This document shows, one piece after another, positions 19,033 through 31,271 of a DNA stretch of 64,000 bases. The stretch lies in NCBI GenBank assembly GCA_020186115.1, contig WSYJ01000105.1, positions 62,001 to 126,000 of the forward strand. The letters run 5' to 3'. Each line of letters begins with the position of its first letter. The first letter of the stretch is position 1. A program made the position numbers and the translations under genes. The notes under the pieces were generated by a model that was not told where the DNA came from, did not search any database, and saw nothing but the letters and a program-made list of their open reading frames with translations. The stretch comes from Histomonas meleagridis. Taxonomy: Eukaryota; Parabasalia; Tritrichomonadida; Dientamoebidae.

Positions 19033-19502
19033 TTTTTCTTAGAACCGCTTTAATGCAGCTTTTTGGTGAACCAAAAATATTAAAGTATTGAAATTTTTTT
19101 GCTACTTAATTTCATATAACCGATTGTAAGTTGGTTTTGAAGCTAATCGGTGCGGATCGTAATTTGTGAGGGTCGTGTCTTATTAAAACATATCCGAAAC
19201 ATGATGATATTTGACAAAACCGGTCTAACGGAAATGGGTGCTCAAAAATGGAAACACCAAATCCAACTTTTTGAATGGTATTTCTGTTAAAAACGATCAA
19301 AAGCAGTTCGGAATTACATTTGTTAAAACCTCGTTATGAGGTCAGCCGGTTTACAGTTTCTGAAAAGTTTGCTTGACATATACAATTTGTTGTCATTAAA
19401 ACTATCTAAAATTCTCATATAAATAAATTGTTCTCATAACTTAGCTGCAAATAATAATCTGATCAGTAATGAAATTAATCCAAAAAATTGAAAACATTTT
19501 TA
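19033..19502. other. Intergenic, slightly GC-richer, no gene seen
   Basis: About 470 bp. The segment 19110-19350 is less AT-rich than its surroundings and contains ACCGATT/AATCGGT words and CCTCGTTATGAGG. The only open frame (19112-19300, minus) starts at TTG and has no features. Confidence 0.4.
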
Positions 19503-20444
19503 TTAATTTTCATCCTTATCTTCTTCTTCATTAACCTTTTCCATTTCTTCGCTTGATTCTAAAAGTTCGTTTGGATCAATTTTAATTTCATTTTGGTCAT
19601 CTTTAATGTTCTTTCTGAATTGGACTGTATAATACGTCCACTTGCAACAGCCACAAGTGAACATTAAACCAATTATAATCATTATAACAACAAAAACAAT
19701 TAAAAATATGAGATACATAAAATAGTCGGAATGATCTTCTTCTTGACTACACTGCATATCATTCTCACCAAAAATTGACGGGTGAACTGAGTAAACATTA
19801 TTTGAGAAATATGGAACTTGGATATGATCACATTGAATATCAATACCTTCTGGTTCATTAAGTGTATATTTCATATGAACCGTTTCGCTTTTTGTTATGT
19901 TTTGAATTTGAATGAAAAAATGTGAACGAGTTTGAAAATTAATTATTTTGTATGGAAAGCTTTTTGTTGATTCAGTTGATTCCGAAAACATTGAGACTTT
20001 GGATGAGCTTTTACCTTTTATAGAAAAAGAGAAATCCATTCCTGGATCATGATTGGCGAAGAAAATGCAAATAGAATCATAATTATGACTTACGTTAAAA
20101 TGATTGTTCATGAAAGAAGTCGTAGAATAAAGAAGTGAACCTGATAAACAAGTTCCTTTAGGGAAAATCCAAACATGAATTTTACAATCAATTGATACTG
20201 AAATCGTAAAATTGTGACTACCAGTTATAAAAGCAGTTGTATCACCTTCAAGAAGTCGCATAGTAAAACCGGTTTCATTAAATACTGTGATGTTTGCATC
20301 ATTATCATTTTTATGACTCCAAAGAATTAGTGCTTCTTTTTTTCCTTTTTCAAGATCAACAAAAAAATTCTCGTATGCTTTTATTTCATTTTCTTTATAT
20401 ACAAATGATAAAGATTCAATCGCAAAACATGTAAAGAAAAACAT
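19503..20444 (-). CDS. Type I single-pass membrane glycoprotein, unknown function
   Basis: 313 residues from the ATG at 20444. The N-terminus MFFFTCFAIESLSF is a plausible signal peptide. The ectodomain of about 215 residues is beta-rich with many N-glycosylation sequons (NETG, NFTI, NVSH, NITK). A transmembrane helix lies near 236-262 (YLIFLIVFVVIMIIIGLMF), followed by a CGCCKW palmitoylation-like cluster. The cytosolic tail of about 45 residues is acidic and ends EEEDKDEN. It is not recognised as a named family. It is a candidate surface or endomembrane receptor and sits beside a glycosyltransferase gene in the same direction. Confidence 0.6.
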   Translation of the reverse strand: MFFFTCFAIESLSFVYKENEIKAYENFFVDLEKGKKEALILWSHKNDNDANITVFNETGFTMRLLEGDTTAFITGSHNFTISVSIDCKIHVWIFPKGTCLSGSLLYSTTSFMNNHFNVSHNYDSICIFFANHDPGMDFSFSIKGKSSSKVSMFSESTESTKSFPYKIINFQTRSHFFIQIQNITKSETVHMKYTLNEPEGIDIQCDHIQVPYFSNNVYSVHPSIFGENDMQCSQEEDHSDYFMYLIFLIVFVVIMIIIGLMFTCGCCKWTYYTVQFRKNIKDDQNEIKIDPNELLESSEEMEKVNEEEDKDEN

Positions 20445-20928
20445 TTAGGATTTTTTAACGTTCGATAAAAATTGTGGAATTAACCGTTATGATATTTAAT
20501 TCGTTTATAATATTGAAGTATTATGCAATTCTGTATTTCATAAATCGTATTTAGTTTAGTAAGCATTATAATTTCAAATGCAATCAATCTGGAAAATCTA
20601 TATTTAAAAATTACTATTCTTTGATATCAAGAAATTTGAAAATATTTTCCATCATTCAAATTCGCTTCTATCGGCATTTATCGGCGCCACTATCGTTCGA
20701 TATAAACTATGCAAATGTCGACATTTTTGTAACTTTTTAAAATGAAAATAATTTTTCTCGTGCTAATCATGATATTATTAGATTTATATTAATCTGAGAT
20801 GCAACTATGTATAGATATTATATATTCATGATATCAAGATCTTAGGATGATCGGTATATACGAGTTTCAGAAATTGTGAGTCAATATTATATATATGTAT
20901 TAAAAGTATAGGTTATCAAATATAGCAC
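20445..20928. other. Intergenic with TATCGG-rich element copy 2
   Basis: About 485 bp upstream of the membrane glycoprotein. At about 20655-20760 the blocks TATCGGCATTTATCGG, CTATCG, ATATAAACTATGCAAATGTCG and TTGTAACTTTT match the block order at 17517-17640, at perhaps 60-70 percent. Nothing else is seen. Confidence 0.35.
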
Positions 20929-21291
20929 TAGGGTGGGGTTAAAATATACATTTTTTGAAATTTTGTTCACCATAGAAAAAAAAACTGTGGGCAAACGTTC
21001 TCTTTATGAGCATGTTCACACATTACCCCAAAAACATTCAAAGCACACCCTAGTAAATTTTCAGAATAACGATAAATATTTTGAATACCATTATTTCATG
21101 TGCAAGTTTGAGCCCCACATCAATGATACAATCTAAAACCCCGGCGGTGGAGTGGGCACATGTGGGTAATTTTTTATGGTCTTCAAAGAATTTCAAATTA
21201 CTTCGAACAAACACTTTTAATTTGAATATTTACCACTGGAGGGCAAAAGATTTGCCCAAAAAATTCGGTTTTGATTACAAAAACCACCCTA
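20929..21291. mobile_element. Possible MITE with GGGTGG ends and TA duplication
   Basis: A 359-bp segment begins GGGTGGGGTT and ends AAACCACCC, flanked on both sides by TA (20929-20930 and 21290-21291). Its G+C content is higher than the flanks and it has no intact gene. Another CACCCTAGT word near 21045 is inverted relative to ACTAGGGTG at the left end. The pattern resembles a short Tc1/mariner-type non-autonomous element, but the terminal inverted repeats beyond the first 6-8 bp are weak. Confidence 0.35.
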
Positions 21292-21934
21292 TATAACAAA
21301 ATATCGTTCTTCTCATTTTAAAAAAACTTGCTGTTGTCAATTTTAGTAGCAAAAAAATAGCTTAGATGTCATTTTGCTGCAATTAAATTTGTTAGATAAA
21401 AAATAGATGGAGCAAAATGTCAGATTATGAAGAAAAAATTATGATATGAGAAAAGGAGCTAACAAAATCATATAAATTATTGGTTTTTAGAATTTCTTCA
21501 CATTTTTTGAGTTTCAAATTCTGGTGAATGCAGTTAAGAAGAAAAAAATTGATAAATATCATATGCTGAAAAAGAAAAAGAATCAAAGATTTATGAATAA
21601 TAAATAAAACATTATAATTTACATGTATGTTGAAAGGATAATATCAAAATAAAATTGGATGGGAAAAAAGAATGTACATATTTGCATAAGGATATTTTTA
21701 ATAAACTAGATGCAGATTTCCAACGTTAGAATCAAATGAATGAAAAATCTTTATGATCCTATTTAATCAAAACATTTTTATTTTTTAGAGTTCATATATC
21801 ATCCCACTTGAATCATTTTAATCTCGCAAAATATAAAGTTGTCAAAAAGTGGGTTTTGAAAAAGAATTCGAATTTATTGAATGGTTTACTTGAGAATTGG
21901 ATGATTTTTGGGGGTTTAGGTACACAACACTCAG
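21292..21934. other. Intergenic, AT-rich, upstream of a DUF3447 gene
   Basis: About 640 bp with stops in all frames and no repeat recognised. A TCACA word overlaps the second possible ATG of the downstream gene (21947); no clear initiator lies before the first one. Confidence 0.35.
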
Positions 21935-23221
21935 ATGAAAAATCACATGCCTAATGATGGGATTACCATAAGCACAGGAGATAAAAAGTTGGAAAATTTA
22001 TCAACCTGCTTGAAATTCCTAATTAAAATTGAGAAAAATATATTTGGTTTAACTGAAGAAAACTTAGAGACGTCAGTTAAAAAAGTATTGGGAATCTTTG
22101 ATTCAAATTTTCCATACACGTTTAATGTTATTATAAGTAACTTACTTTATAGCGCATTTTCATCACTAAAGCATATGTCTGATATTTACATAATTTTTTT
22201 AAAAACACTTCAAACGAAAGAAGAAGAAATTAATCAAAATATTGTTAAAGTAATCTCAATTTTTATCAAACGTATATTTACAAAGAACACACAAGAATCA
22301 TATTATTTAATCGAGAAACTAATTGAACAAAATTTAATTGATAAAAATATTACCAAAAATATTAAATCGAAATATTTTTCGCATTATAGAGCAAAAGAAG
22401 AAAACCAAAAACAAACCCAACTAGCAAATGGAAATGATCCAACAGAAAAATACTTTTTGGATCATTATGAAGAACTTTCAAAGAATGATTGGGAGCTTCA
22501 TAAGAAATTAATTAAAGAAGGAGCTAATCCAAATGAAATTGCAAAAATAATTCGAAATGATGAAATAGAAAAACTTCAAGAATTATCTTCACAAAGTGAT
22601 TTTGATTTTAACCAAACAATTGAGCCATCACTTTATGAAAGATGTTCTTTTATTAACAAAGAAGATGTTACATTAATTGATTATGCAGCATTTTTTTCTT
22701 CTATTAAATGTTTTAAATATTTACTTATGAATGGTTCAAATGTATTAAACACGGGTAAATATGCAGTTGCAGGTGGAAATATTGAAATCATTCATTTATG
22801 TGAACAAAATCATTCTTTATTTGATAAAGCATCTGAAACAGCAATTGAATTTCATCAAAATGATATCTTTAAATATATTTATGATAATAAATTAGAAAAA
22901 ATACAATCAAAGCCAAAAACGCCTAAAGTCACACATTATTTGATAGATCTTTGTATTCAAAAAGATAATTATGATATTTTAGCATTTTTGGAAGAAAAAG
23001 GAATTGATATTAATGCTTGTAATATAAATGAATCAGCAATAAATGGAAATTTATATCTTGTTAAATGTTTCATGCAAAAGAATCAAATTCCAAAAAATAT
23101 TTTGCCATTTGCATCAGAATCAGGAAATGTTGAACTTGTGAAATATGTTTTAGATAAAGAAGGAATTGATATTAATGCAAAATATATTCATTTGAATAAT
23201 TTGGAACAGCACTTCATATAG
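21935..23221 (+). CDS. DUF3447/ankyrin-repeat protein, C-terminus interrupted
   Basis: 428 residues in the first frame. Residues 1-170 are a helical N-terminal domain shared with the gene at 52226 (FGLTEENLETSVKKVLGIFDSNFPYTFNVIISNLLYSAF). A hinge follows, LSKNDWELHKKLIKEGANPNEIAKIIRNDEIEKLQEL, then the DUF3447/ankyrin part (PSLYERCSFIN, TLIDYAAFFSS, GKYAVAGGNIEIIHLCEQN, ELVKYVLDKEGIDINAK). Right after INAK the frame ends (HLNNLEQHFI*), yet GTALHIAVRNNNIEIVKLLLDKEGIDVNAK follows in the -1 frame with period 110 bp, and a third fragment follows to about 23400. Such proteins are a large trichomonad family of unknown function. It is either truncated by decay or decoded in an unusual way (see findings). 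Confidence 0.65.
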   Translation: MKNHMPNDGITISTGDKKLENLSTCLKFLIKIEKNIFGLTEENLETSVKKVLGIFDSNFPYTFNVIISNLLYSAFSSLKHMSDIYIIFLKTLQTKEEEINQNIVKVISIFIKRIFTKNTQESYYLIEKLIEQNLIDKNITKNIKSKYFSHYRAKEENQKQTQLANGNDPTEKYFLDHYEELSKNDWELHKKLIKEGANPNEIAKIIRNDEIEKLQELSSQSDFDFNQTIEPSLYERCSFINKEDVTLIDYAAFFSSIKCFKYLLMNGSNVLNTGKYAVAGGNIEIIHLCEQNHSLFDKASETAIEFHQNDIFKYIYDNKLEKIQSKPKTPKVTHYLIDLCIQKDNYDILAFLEEKGIDINACNINESAINGNLYLVKCFMQKNQIPKNILPFASESGNVELVKYVLDKEGIDINAKYIHLNNLEQHFI

Positions 23222-23400
23222 CAGTTAGAAATAATAACATAGAAATAGTAAAATTACTTTTAGATAAAGAAGGAATTGATGTTAATGCAAAAACTATTCA
23301 TTTGAATAATTTAATATATGTTTTAATAATTTAGATCTTCACTTTCAATAAGAAATGGAAATGAAGCATATATTGCTGTTAGAATAAAGATGAATTTTTG
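23222..23400 (+). pseudogene. Out-of-frame ankyrin repeats continuing the gene at 21935
   Basis: One full ankyrin unit (TALHIAVRNNNIEIVKLLLDKEGIDVNAK) and the start of another (SSLSIRNGNEA) continue the upstream gene in other frames. The connecting DNA contains the AATAATTTG core also present in the AT-rich segments of the 170-bp modules elsewhere. The first period is 110 bp, which is 60 bp shorter than those modules. Confidence 0.55.
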
Positions 23401-24562
23401 ATGATAATTTCAATGATTTTTTGATATACAACTATCTCTGTAAGGTTATATTCCACAAGAGATATTATATTGATAAACATAAAAAATAAACCAAGAATAA
23501 TAATTAAGAAAAATTATTTATTTAATTAATAGCTATTTACTTAATCATTGATCATATATAATAGTCTGTAAATAATATCAAAAAATGCTTCTCCAAAATT
23601 TCAAAATACTTTTTCGGGCTTTAGAATTAAATACAGAAGTTCAAAGCCAATAAATATATAGAACAAATAATAGTCAATATTAACTTATATAATTTTTTTT
23701 AACAGTTTTCATACTATTTTTAAGTTATCCAAGATTTTCATTATCTATAGATCAGAGCGAAAATTCAAAAATCTGCCTTCGTAATTTTTTATAATTTATT
23801 TGTGCTATAAATAGGAAAATTCTTGAAACAAATTTATTCATTATTGGAGCTCCAATAATTGTCCAATTGGACAAAGAAGAAAAAATAACTTTTTGAATTC
23901 ATTTTGCGGTTACAAATCCAATATTTGAATGGGTAAATCAAGATTCGTTCCTCTATCAAGTGAACGATACTCACAAAAAAGAACCACAAATTTAAACAGA
24001 AAATAAAAATATTTTAAACATTTTTTCAACAATACTTGTATATACTGGTTTAGATGTGGTTAATTTGTACCAATGCTTAGATGACCGTTTGTGTATTGTA
24101 TCGTAAGAATTTGAATGGAAAGTGACTGAATTCAAAGGAAATTTTTAAAAAATTATTATATTTTCATAAAAATTTGTCTACTGTCATTATATGTTTAAAT
24201 TTGAAATGTATTAAATACATTACAAATAATTTTAAAATTAAAAAGAAATCTATAAGAGGAAAAGTTGGTTGACAGTGTCGTGACAGTGTTGTTAACAAAA
24301 TGCTGGAATTGAGAGGATCAATTCTCCCTTCGATTTAAATAGTTACAACGTAATGTATTACACATTATTCAAACATTTCATTATTTTTTCTAAAAAGTCC
24401 CACTCAAGTATGTTTACTTAAAGTTGGGAATGCCTTTTGGGAGGTGGTAGGTTGAAGCTGGCACTTTTATTAGATAACCCAAACTTTTTGTAACGCCTGT
24501 AAAAGTTTATTTTCAACGTTTTGACACTTTTGAATTTCATTGACACTTTTTATAGAAAGGGA
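23401..24562. other. Intergenic, AT-rich, TOR promoter at its right end
   Basis: About 1.1 kb with no gene seen. TGACAGTGT is repeated directly near 24272-24290. A TCATT initiator at 24536-24540 lies about 25 bp before the TOR ATG at 24563. Confidence 0.4.
24536..24540 (+). promoter_or_regulatory. Initiator (TCATT) of the TOR gene
   Basis: TCATT fits the trichomonad initiator consensus. It lies downstream of the TTG (24521) at which the open frame nominally begins and 22 bp before the ATG at 24563, supporting that ATG. Confidence 0.45.
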
Positions 24563-27500
24563 ATGGAAGAAATTAATAACAAATTTAAAGACCTTAAAAT
24601 CAATACCTTTTCATCATGGAAAAGTCAGCGAAAATCATTAGTTTTATCACTAGGTCCATTATTATTACAATTACAAGAAAATGAAATCACAACATTATTT
24701 TCTCAAATGGAAAACGAATCCAAAGATCTTTGTGTAAATTCCCTTATAGAGAATGAGTTATTAGGATTATTAAAAATCTCTATTCTTCATTTCTTTCGAA
24801 GATCTTTTAATCAAATTACCAAACTATTCCCATCCATTAATACCTTAATAGTAAGCACAAATCATGAAGTATGTAGGTCAGCTATAACATGTTTAAGATA
24901 TTTAGCTGAAGAATCTTCAGAAAATCATTCTTTTTTAAGGGATGCTTTAGAGCAAGCCAAAGTATTTTTAAACTCTCCACAAAAGAATAGATACATTTTT
25001 AACTCGTTAACCATTTTACGAGAAGTTGGAAGATTTTTACCAAATGATGTATTTACAGTAACAATATTAAGTTTCCAAGAATTATTTAATTCTGCATGTT
25101 CTAATGACGACACATTACGAAAAATAGCTGTCAAAGTCATTAATATTCATATTGCAAGAATTCCAAGTAATATTCAAGATCAATTTCTTAAGATGTTATT
25201 AGTTGATTGTAACACAAGGTTAAATAACAAGCCCAACCAAGATACAAAATATGGTGTTTTTTTAATTCTTCATTCATTATATAATCTTTACCCTATAATT
25301 TTTTCTGATGCTTCTATTACCCAATTAATTGGGAAACTTTTAAGTGATATTACATCTATTACACAGTATGATTTATTAATAGAAATTTATGATTTTTTAA
25401 CATTAATTTCGGAAAATAAATTGTCACTTTTCAGTGCTGACACAGCCTGTGAATTATTTCAAGGGTTTACAAAGATTATATTATCAAGTCCAAAAACTCC
25501 AAAGAAATTATATATTCAATTTAATACTTTTATAAAGATCTTTCATTCAAATCCTAAATTTCCATTACAAATTATAATTGATTATTTAAAGAGTATTACA
25601 TCTAATCAATTATATTCAAAACATTACAATGAAATTTATAAAACAGTTTTATTAATAATAAAATATTTTCCAAAATATAATATTCCAATTTCAATCTTTT
25701 CAACAACACCAATTTGTACTAATTTATTACGTTCATTACGACTTAAAACAAATTATTTAAATGAATTAAAAGAAATGTTAATAAAAAATTTTGAAAAAGG
25801 TATTAAACCTAAATCAGAAAGTAATGAACAATTATTATCCATTAAAATGATACAAATCTTTGGGAAATTAATATTCGATATTTCTGAACAATTATATCAA
25901 AAGATATCAATTTTATGTTTTTCAACGAATGAAAAAGTCCGAATATTAATGGCGCAAATATCATCATTATTTAATACAACGGAATCAATCAATTCATTAT
26001 TAAGGTTTGTTATAATGGATGAATCAAAGAATGTTCGATTAACAGCATTACAACAAATTAAACCAATTCATTTAATATCAAATCCCGATATAATTATTCA
26101 ATTATTAGTCGATCCATCATATACTATACGTCGAACATCTATACCATTAATATCTGAATCCGCAAATCTTCAAAGTATTTATACTATACCTTATGTTATT
26201 ACATTTACTAATGAATATTTATTATCTAAAGCTGCATCTAAAGATCCATTTTTATCAGCAAAGAATTGTTCATTATTACCAAATATAGCAAAATATTTTG
26301 CACCTTATTCTAAATCAATTATACCAATAATTGCTTGGTTATGTATTAATTTATTATCAAATGGTAAAGGTATTAATAACATTGATCCTAAAATTAAAAT
26401 TGAAGATTATCATCCATTAGACTTAAAGAAAGTTATACATCGAGATTTTAATCAACAAATATTTTCATTTAAGAATAAAATATCTGAAAAGAATCCAATT
26501 AAATCACGAATTTATCAAGTTGAAAATGATAAATGGTTTGAGAAACGTGATGAATATTTATTTCAAACATTAGGAATTTTAGCACCAAATATTATCCAAT
26601 ATTTATTACAAATTATACCAGTATATATTAATACATTTGAATCGAAGACTTCAAATTCAGTATATTTATCTGCTTTAAATTCATTGACTGAAATAGTTAT
26701 AGCTTCTAAAGCTCGATTTAATTTCATTATAATATTTCCAAAACTTTTACCAACTTTATTACAAATTTTAGCTTCAGATACTATAAATCAAAAAGTTGCT
26801 ATAGCAATATTTAAATTAACAGGTGCTATGGGCGCACCTAAAAGTATACAATCAGAGAAATCTAAGATAGAAAAATCATCGAAAGATTTATTTTCATTTA
26901 AATCAGAATCATTTTTCACTAATTTTGTCTTAAAGAACTTAATTGAAATGTTAAAAGAACCTTCTCCAGCATTATTTGATGCTATTACATGTATTATAGC
27001 TAATGAAACAGAATATTCATTACCTTATTTAGAGCCTATAATTAAAGCATTTGTTAATAGTATTGAACATAATGAAAATTCAAATTCATTATTTAATCAA
27101 ATAGAAATTATTATTATACATTGTGGATTTAATATTTATCCATTTATACCTTTATTATCGAAAGTTTTAGAAAAGAACTTTTCAAATATTAATTGTATGA
27201 ATGTTTGTAGTGCATTATCATTTCATTTAAAGATGCAATTTATTGAATGTTCATCAAAATTATATCCGAAATCATTAAAACTATTAAATAATTCGACTGA
27301 TTCACGATATTTAAAATGTTTATTACAATTTATAACATTTTCTATATTATATCAACATCAATCTATCGAATCATTTATAGAATATATTGAGAATTTATTT
27401 ATAAATCCATTAGAAATTGATGAAGTTCGAACTTCATTTATATTAAAAACATTTTCAACATTAGTACAAAATATGTCAATTCGAATGTATTCACCACGTT

Positions 27501-30500
27501 TAGGTCGTTTATGTTTAAAGTTAATCCAATATCGACAATTAGGTGAATTAAATCAATTAATATATAATTTATGTTCTTTTGGTAATTTATCAATTGAATT
27601 TGTTGAAAAGAATTTAACAATTTTAAATCATCAAATTCCATTTTTAAATGAAATCCAAAACTCATTAAATAATGGAGAAATTAATATAAATGATTTAACA
27701 TTTATCAAGAAAATTAAAATTAATTTAAGTACTGATCATCATATAACATTTTCACAATTATCACCTACAATTCAAAATGTATTTGAAAGTCTTCAAAGTC
27801 CAGTTTATAATAATGCACGACAATGGTTAGAAGATTTATGTATACAATTAGTTATTAATTCACGTTCTATCTCAATTCGAGCATGTTCACAAGTCATAAT
27901 GCAAAGTAAAGCATTTCGACAAGAATTATTTCCTTATGCATTTTTAGCATGTTGGAAATATGCTACTACAAATGAAAAAATTAATTTTTCAAATATCATT
28001 AAATTAATATTATGTTTTGATCATATTGATCCACAAGCTTTAACACTTGTAGAAATAGCAGATAATGTCGGATTACCTATGTTAATTCCAGATAATGAAA
28101 TAGCTAAAGCTTGTAATAGTAATGCATTATCATTATATTATTATCAACGTTATTTACGAGATACTAAATGTGATGAAGATACAATCCAAAAGTTATTACA
28201 ATTAAATTCTAAAATGGGAAGAATTGATTCTGCTCGAGGTTTATTATCATCAGTATCAAATAAATTTACACAAATAGATAAAGGGAAATGGAATCAACAA
28301 TTAGGCGAATGGGATAAAGCATTAGAAATTTATGAACAACAAAAATCGCCGAATTTAAATAATTTATTAGATTGTTATGGACATTTAGAATTATGGGATA
28401 ACATTGAGAAATATTCAAATGAATTTGAAAAAATGTCTAATGAAGATAAATCAATAAATTCAATTTGGTATGCATGGATGGAATATCATAAGAATAATTT
28501 AGATAAGGCTAAATATTATATGAATTTTTTTAATCAAGAAGATGATACTAATACTATTTTCTTTAAATCAATATATTTAATTGTTAGTAAAAATTATAAT
28601 GAAGCAGAAAAAATGATACAAAATGGATACAAAATATTAACAAATAATTTATCAATATTTAATAGTAATGATACAAAAGAAATATCAAAGAAAATGGTCT
28701 TTGCTCAACATTTAAGAGAACTTCAAGAAGCATTAGAAATGAAAAGAAGTAATAATACTGATATAATCGAAATATGGCAAAATCGATTATTAAATTTCTC
28801 ACATGAAAGTGATGCATGGATGAAATTAATAGAAATTCGTTCTTTAGTATTAACACCAGAAGATCATTATAAGTCATATTTGAAAGCATTTTCTGTGTTA
28901 AGGAAAGAACGTAAATGGAAATTAATTGATTCATATTGGAAACGATTTTTTTCGAATAATAATTCATTAATAGTATTAATGTCTAAATTAAAAATATTAT
29001 GGAGTCGAGGATTTAAGAAGAAAGCTTTAAGTTTATTAACATCATTAAATGAATTATTACGAACTAAAACTTTAAATGAATTTGTAAATACATCAGAAAA
29101 TATATCGGAAGAAGATTTAAATTATATTTATGATTCATTAAATTTAATAGATAAAAATATTGATGTTAAATATTCATTATTTAAGAATTTTAAAGAAGAA
29201 CAAAAGAATAATCAAAAGATATTTGCACGATTCTTATGTACACAAGGTAATTGGCAATATCAATTATATAAATCTTCAACTTCTTCAGCTAAAACATTAA
29301 TAGAAATTAGTAAAGTATTTGAAGAATCGAATTTAATAGTATCTGATGATTATCGTACTTGGTCAGGTTGGGCTTATACTAATAGTAGAGCATTATCACA
29401 TTTTGAAGATTTACGATCTAAATTTGCAATTAATGCAATTTCTGGATTTTTAAAGGCAACACAATTACGTCCATCAGAATCATTAGAGTTTTTTATGTCA
29501 AATGTTTTCTATCTTTTTTAGATATGGTGAATCATTAAGTTTACCACAAAACATTAAGAATGATATAATATCATTATCACCATCAATTATATTACAAATT
29601 ATACCACAAATAGTTGTTCATATCTCACATAAAAGTAAAAATGTTTCAGAATTTGTACGAGAAATTATTGAATCATTTGGGTCAATACATTTCCAAGCAG
29701 TAATATTCCCATTAAATGTCTTAAGTATGATAAATGATAAAGAAATCTCTAAAATATCACAAAACATTATGGACTTATTAGGGAATAAACATCCAACGAT
29801 TTATCATGAATCGAAATTATTAATCGATGGAATGTATCGATCAGCTTTAATATGGATGGAAGAATGGATGACAGCATTAGATAATGCATCACGTTATCGA
29901 AATGGTAATAATATAAATTCTAAAGAACAAATCATCGAATTAATTCAACCGATGTTTGATAAAATGGAAAATCCGAAATGTGAATATGATCGAACATTTT
30001 TACGTATGTTTCAAGGTACACTTAAGAAATGTAAAACATTTTATGATACATATAAACAAGGTGATGAAAATATCATTAAATTAATGTGGGAAAACTTCCG
30101 AATATTTTATAATGAAATCGAACCTAAAGTAAAGAAAATGGAATCGATTCATTTGAACAAAGTATCTGAAGAATTATCAAATAAGAAATCATTTTCATTA
30201 TCAATTCCAGGTACATATGATGCAGAAATTACATCACCACAATTACAATACATTGATCCAATTTTACATGTATTAAACTCACAACAACATCCACGTTGTG
30301 TTTATATGATTGATAATGAAGGAATTAAATGGAAGTTCTTATTAAAAGGTAAAGAAGATTTACGTGTTGATCAACGAATTATGCAATCATTTGATTTAAT
30401 TAATTCATTACTTAAAACTAATCGTAATACAGTCGACTTAAATGTAACAATATTAAAATATGCAATTGTACCATTTGCACCTAACGCAGGTTTAATTAGT

Positions 30501-31271
30501 TGGGTAACAGGTGCAGATACATTCCAACAATTAGTTTATGAATATCGAAATAATAGAGATATTCGTCAATCGATTGAACTTGATATAGCATCACAATATT
30601 TTGTTACTACGAATATTAATTCTATGTCTGCAATGCAACGATATGAAATGTTTGACTTAATTGCATCGAAAACTAAAGCAAATGAACTTCGTGAAATGTT
30701 ATGGCTTCGAGCAATTAATCCGAACATTTGGTTAGAAAGAAATCATAACTTTACTATATCGACGGCATTAATGTCTATGGCTGGTTATTGTATTGGTTTA
30801 GGTGATCGACATCCATCGAATATAATGATACAAAGACATACTGGTAAAGTTGTCCACATTGATTTCGGTGATTCGTTCGAAGTCGCTATGAATCGAAATG
30901 GTTTCCCTGAAAGAGTACCATTTAGAATGACGAGAATGATCGTGAACGCTTTGGATAGTGGCTGCGTCGATGGTTTGTTTAGAAGATGTTGCGAAGACGT
31001 TTTATGGGTATTAAGAGAAAACCAAAGTTCGATAATCGCACAATTGGAAGTGTTCGTACATGAGCCGATATTCTATGGACATGAAACGAAGAATAATAAG
31101 ACGGCGCAAAAGGGAATTCTGGAAAGAGTCGCGTGTAAGTTGTCAGGAACAGATCAAAATGATGACGGAATGGAATGCGACGTAAGTGAACAAGTCGATA
31201 GATTGATCAGAAAGGCGATGGACCCGCACGAATACGTGAGGCACTTCATTGGGTGGTGTCCGTTTTGGTGA
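24563..31271 (+). CDS. TOR: TOR protein kinase (PIKK family), one internal frameshift
   Basis: Two overlapping frames (24563-29521 and 29502-31271) together give about 2235 residues, near the size of TOR (about 2500). The first 1650 residues are HEAT repeats and then a FAT domain (helical TPR-like, ending ISGFLKATQLRPSESLEFF). The second frame has an FRB-like helical bundle (about 29810-30055; MYRSALIWMEEWMTALDNASR), then the kinase domain. This includes SIPGTYD, FLLKGKEDLR with the ATP-binding Lys, catalytic GLGDRHPSNIM (near 30801) and HIDFGDSFEVA (near 30855). It closes with a FATC ending HFIGWCPFW, the TOR signature. TOR couples nutrients to growth and translation. One extra T in a T run at about 29513-29518 breaks the frame inside the conserved FAT segment: VFYLF then RYGES, matching LTLWF-DYG of mTOR. 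This could be a true mutation, a sequencing error, or +1 frameshifting. Confidence 0.9.

Noticed and set aside
19112-19300. 62-codon frame on the minus strand
   Set aside because: TTG start and no recognisable features.
29492-29520. Possible 34-nt GT...AG intron in TOR
   Set aside because: It would restore the frame but remove residues that align with mTOR, and it lacks the ACTAAC branch/3' signal of trichomonad introns.
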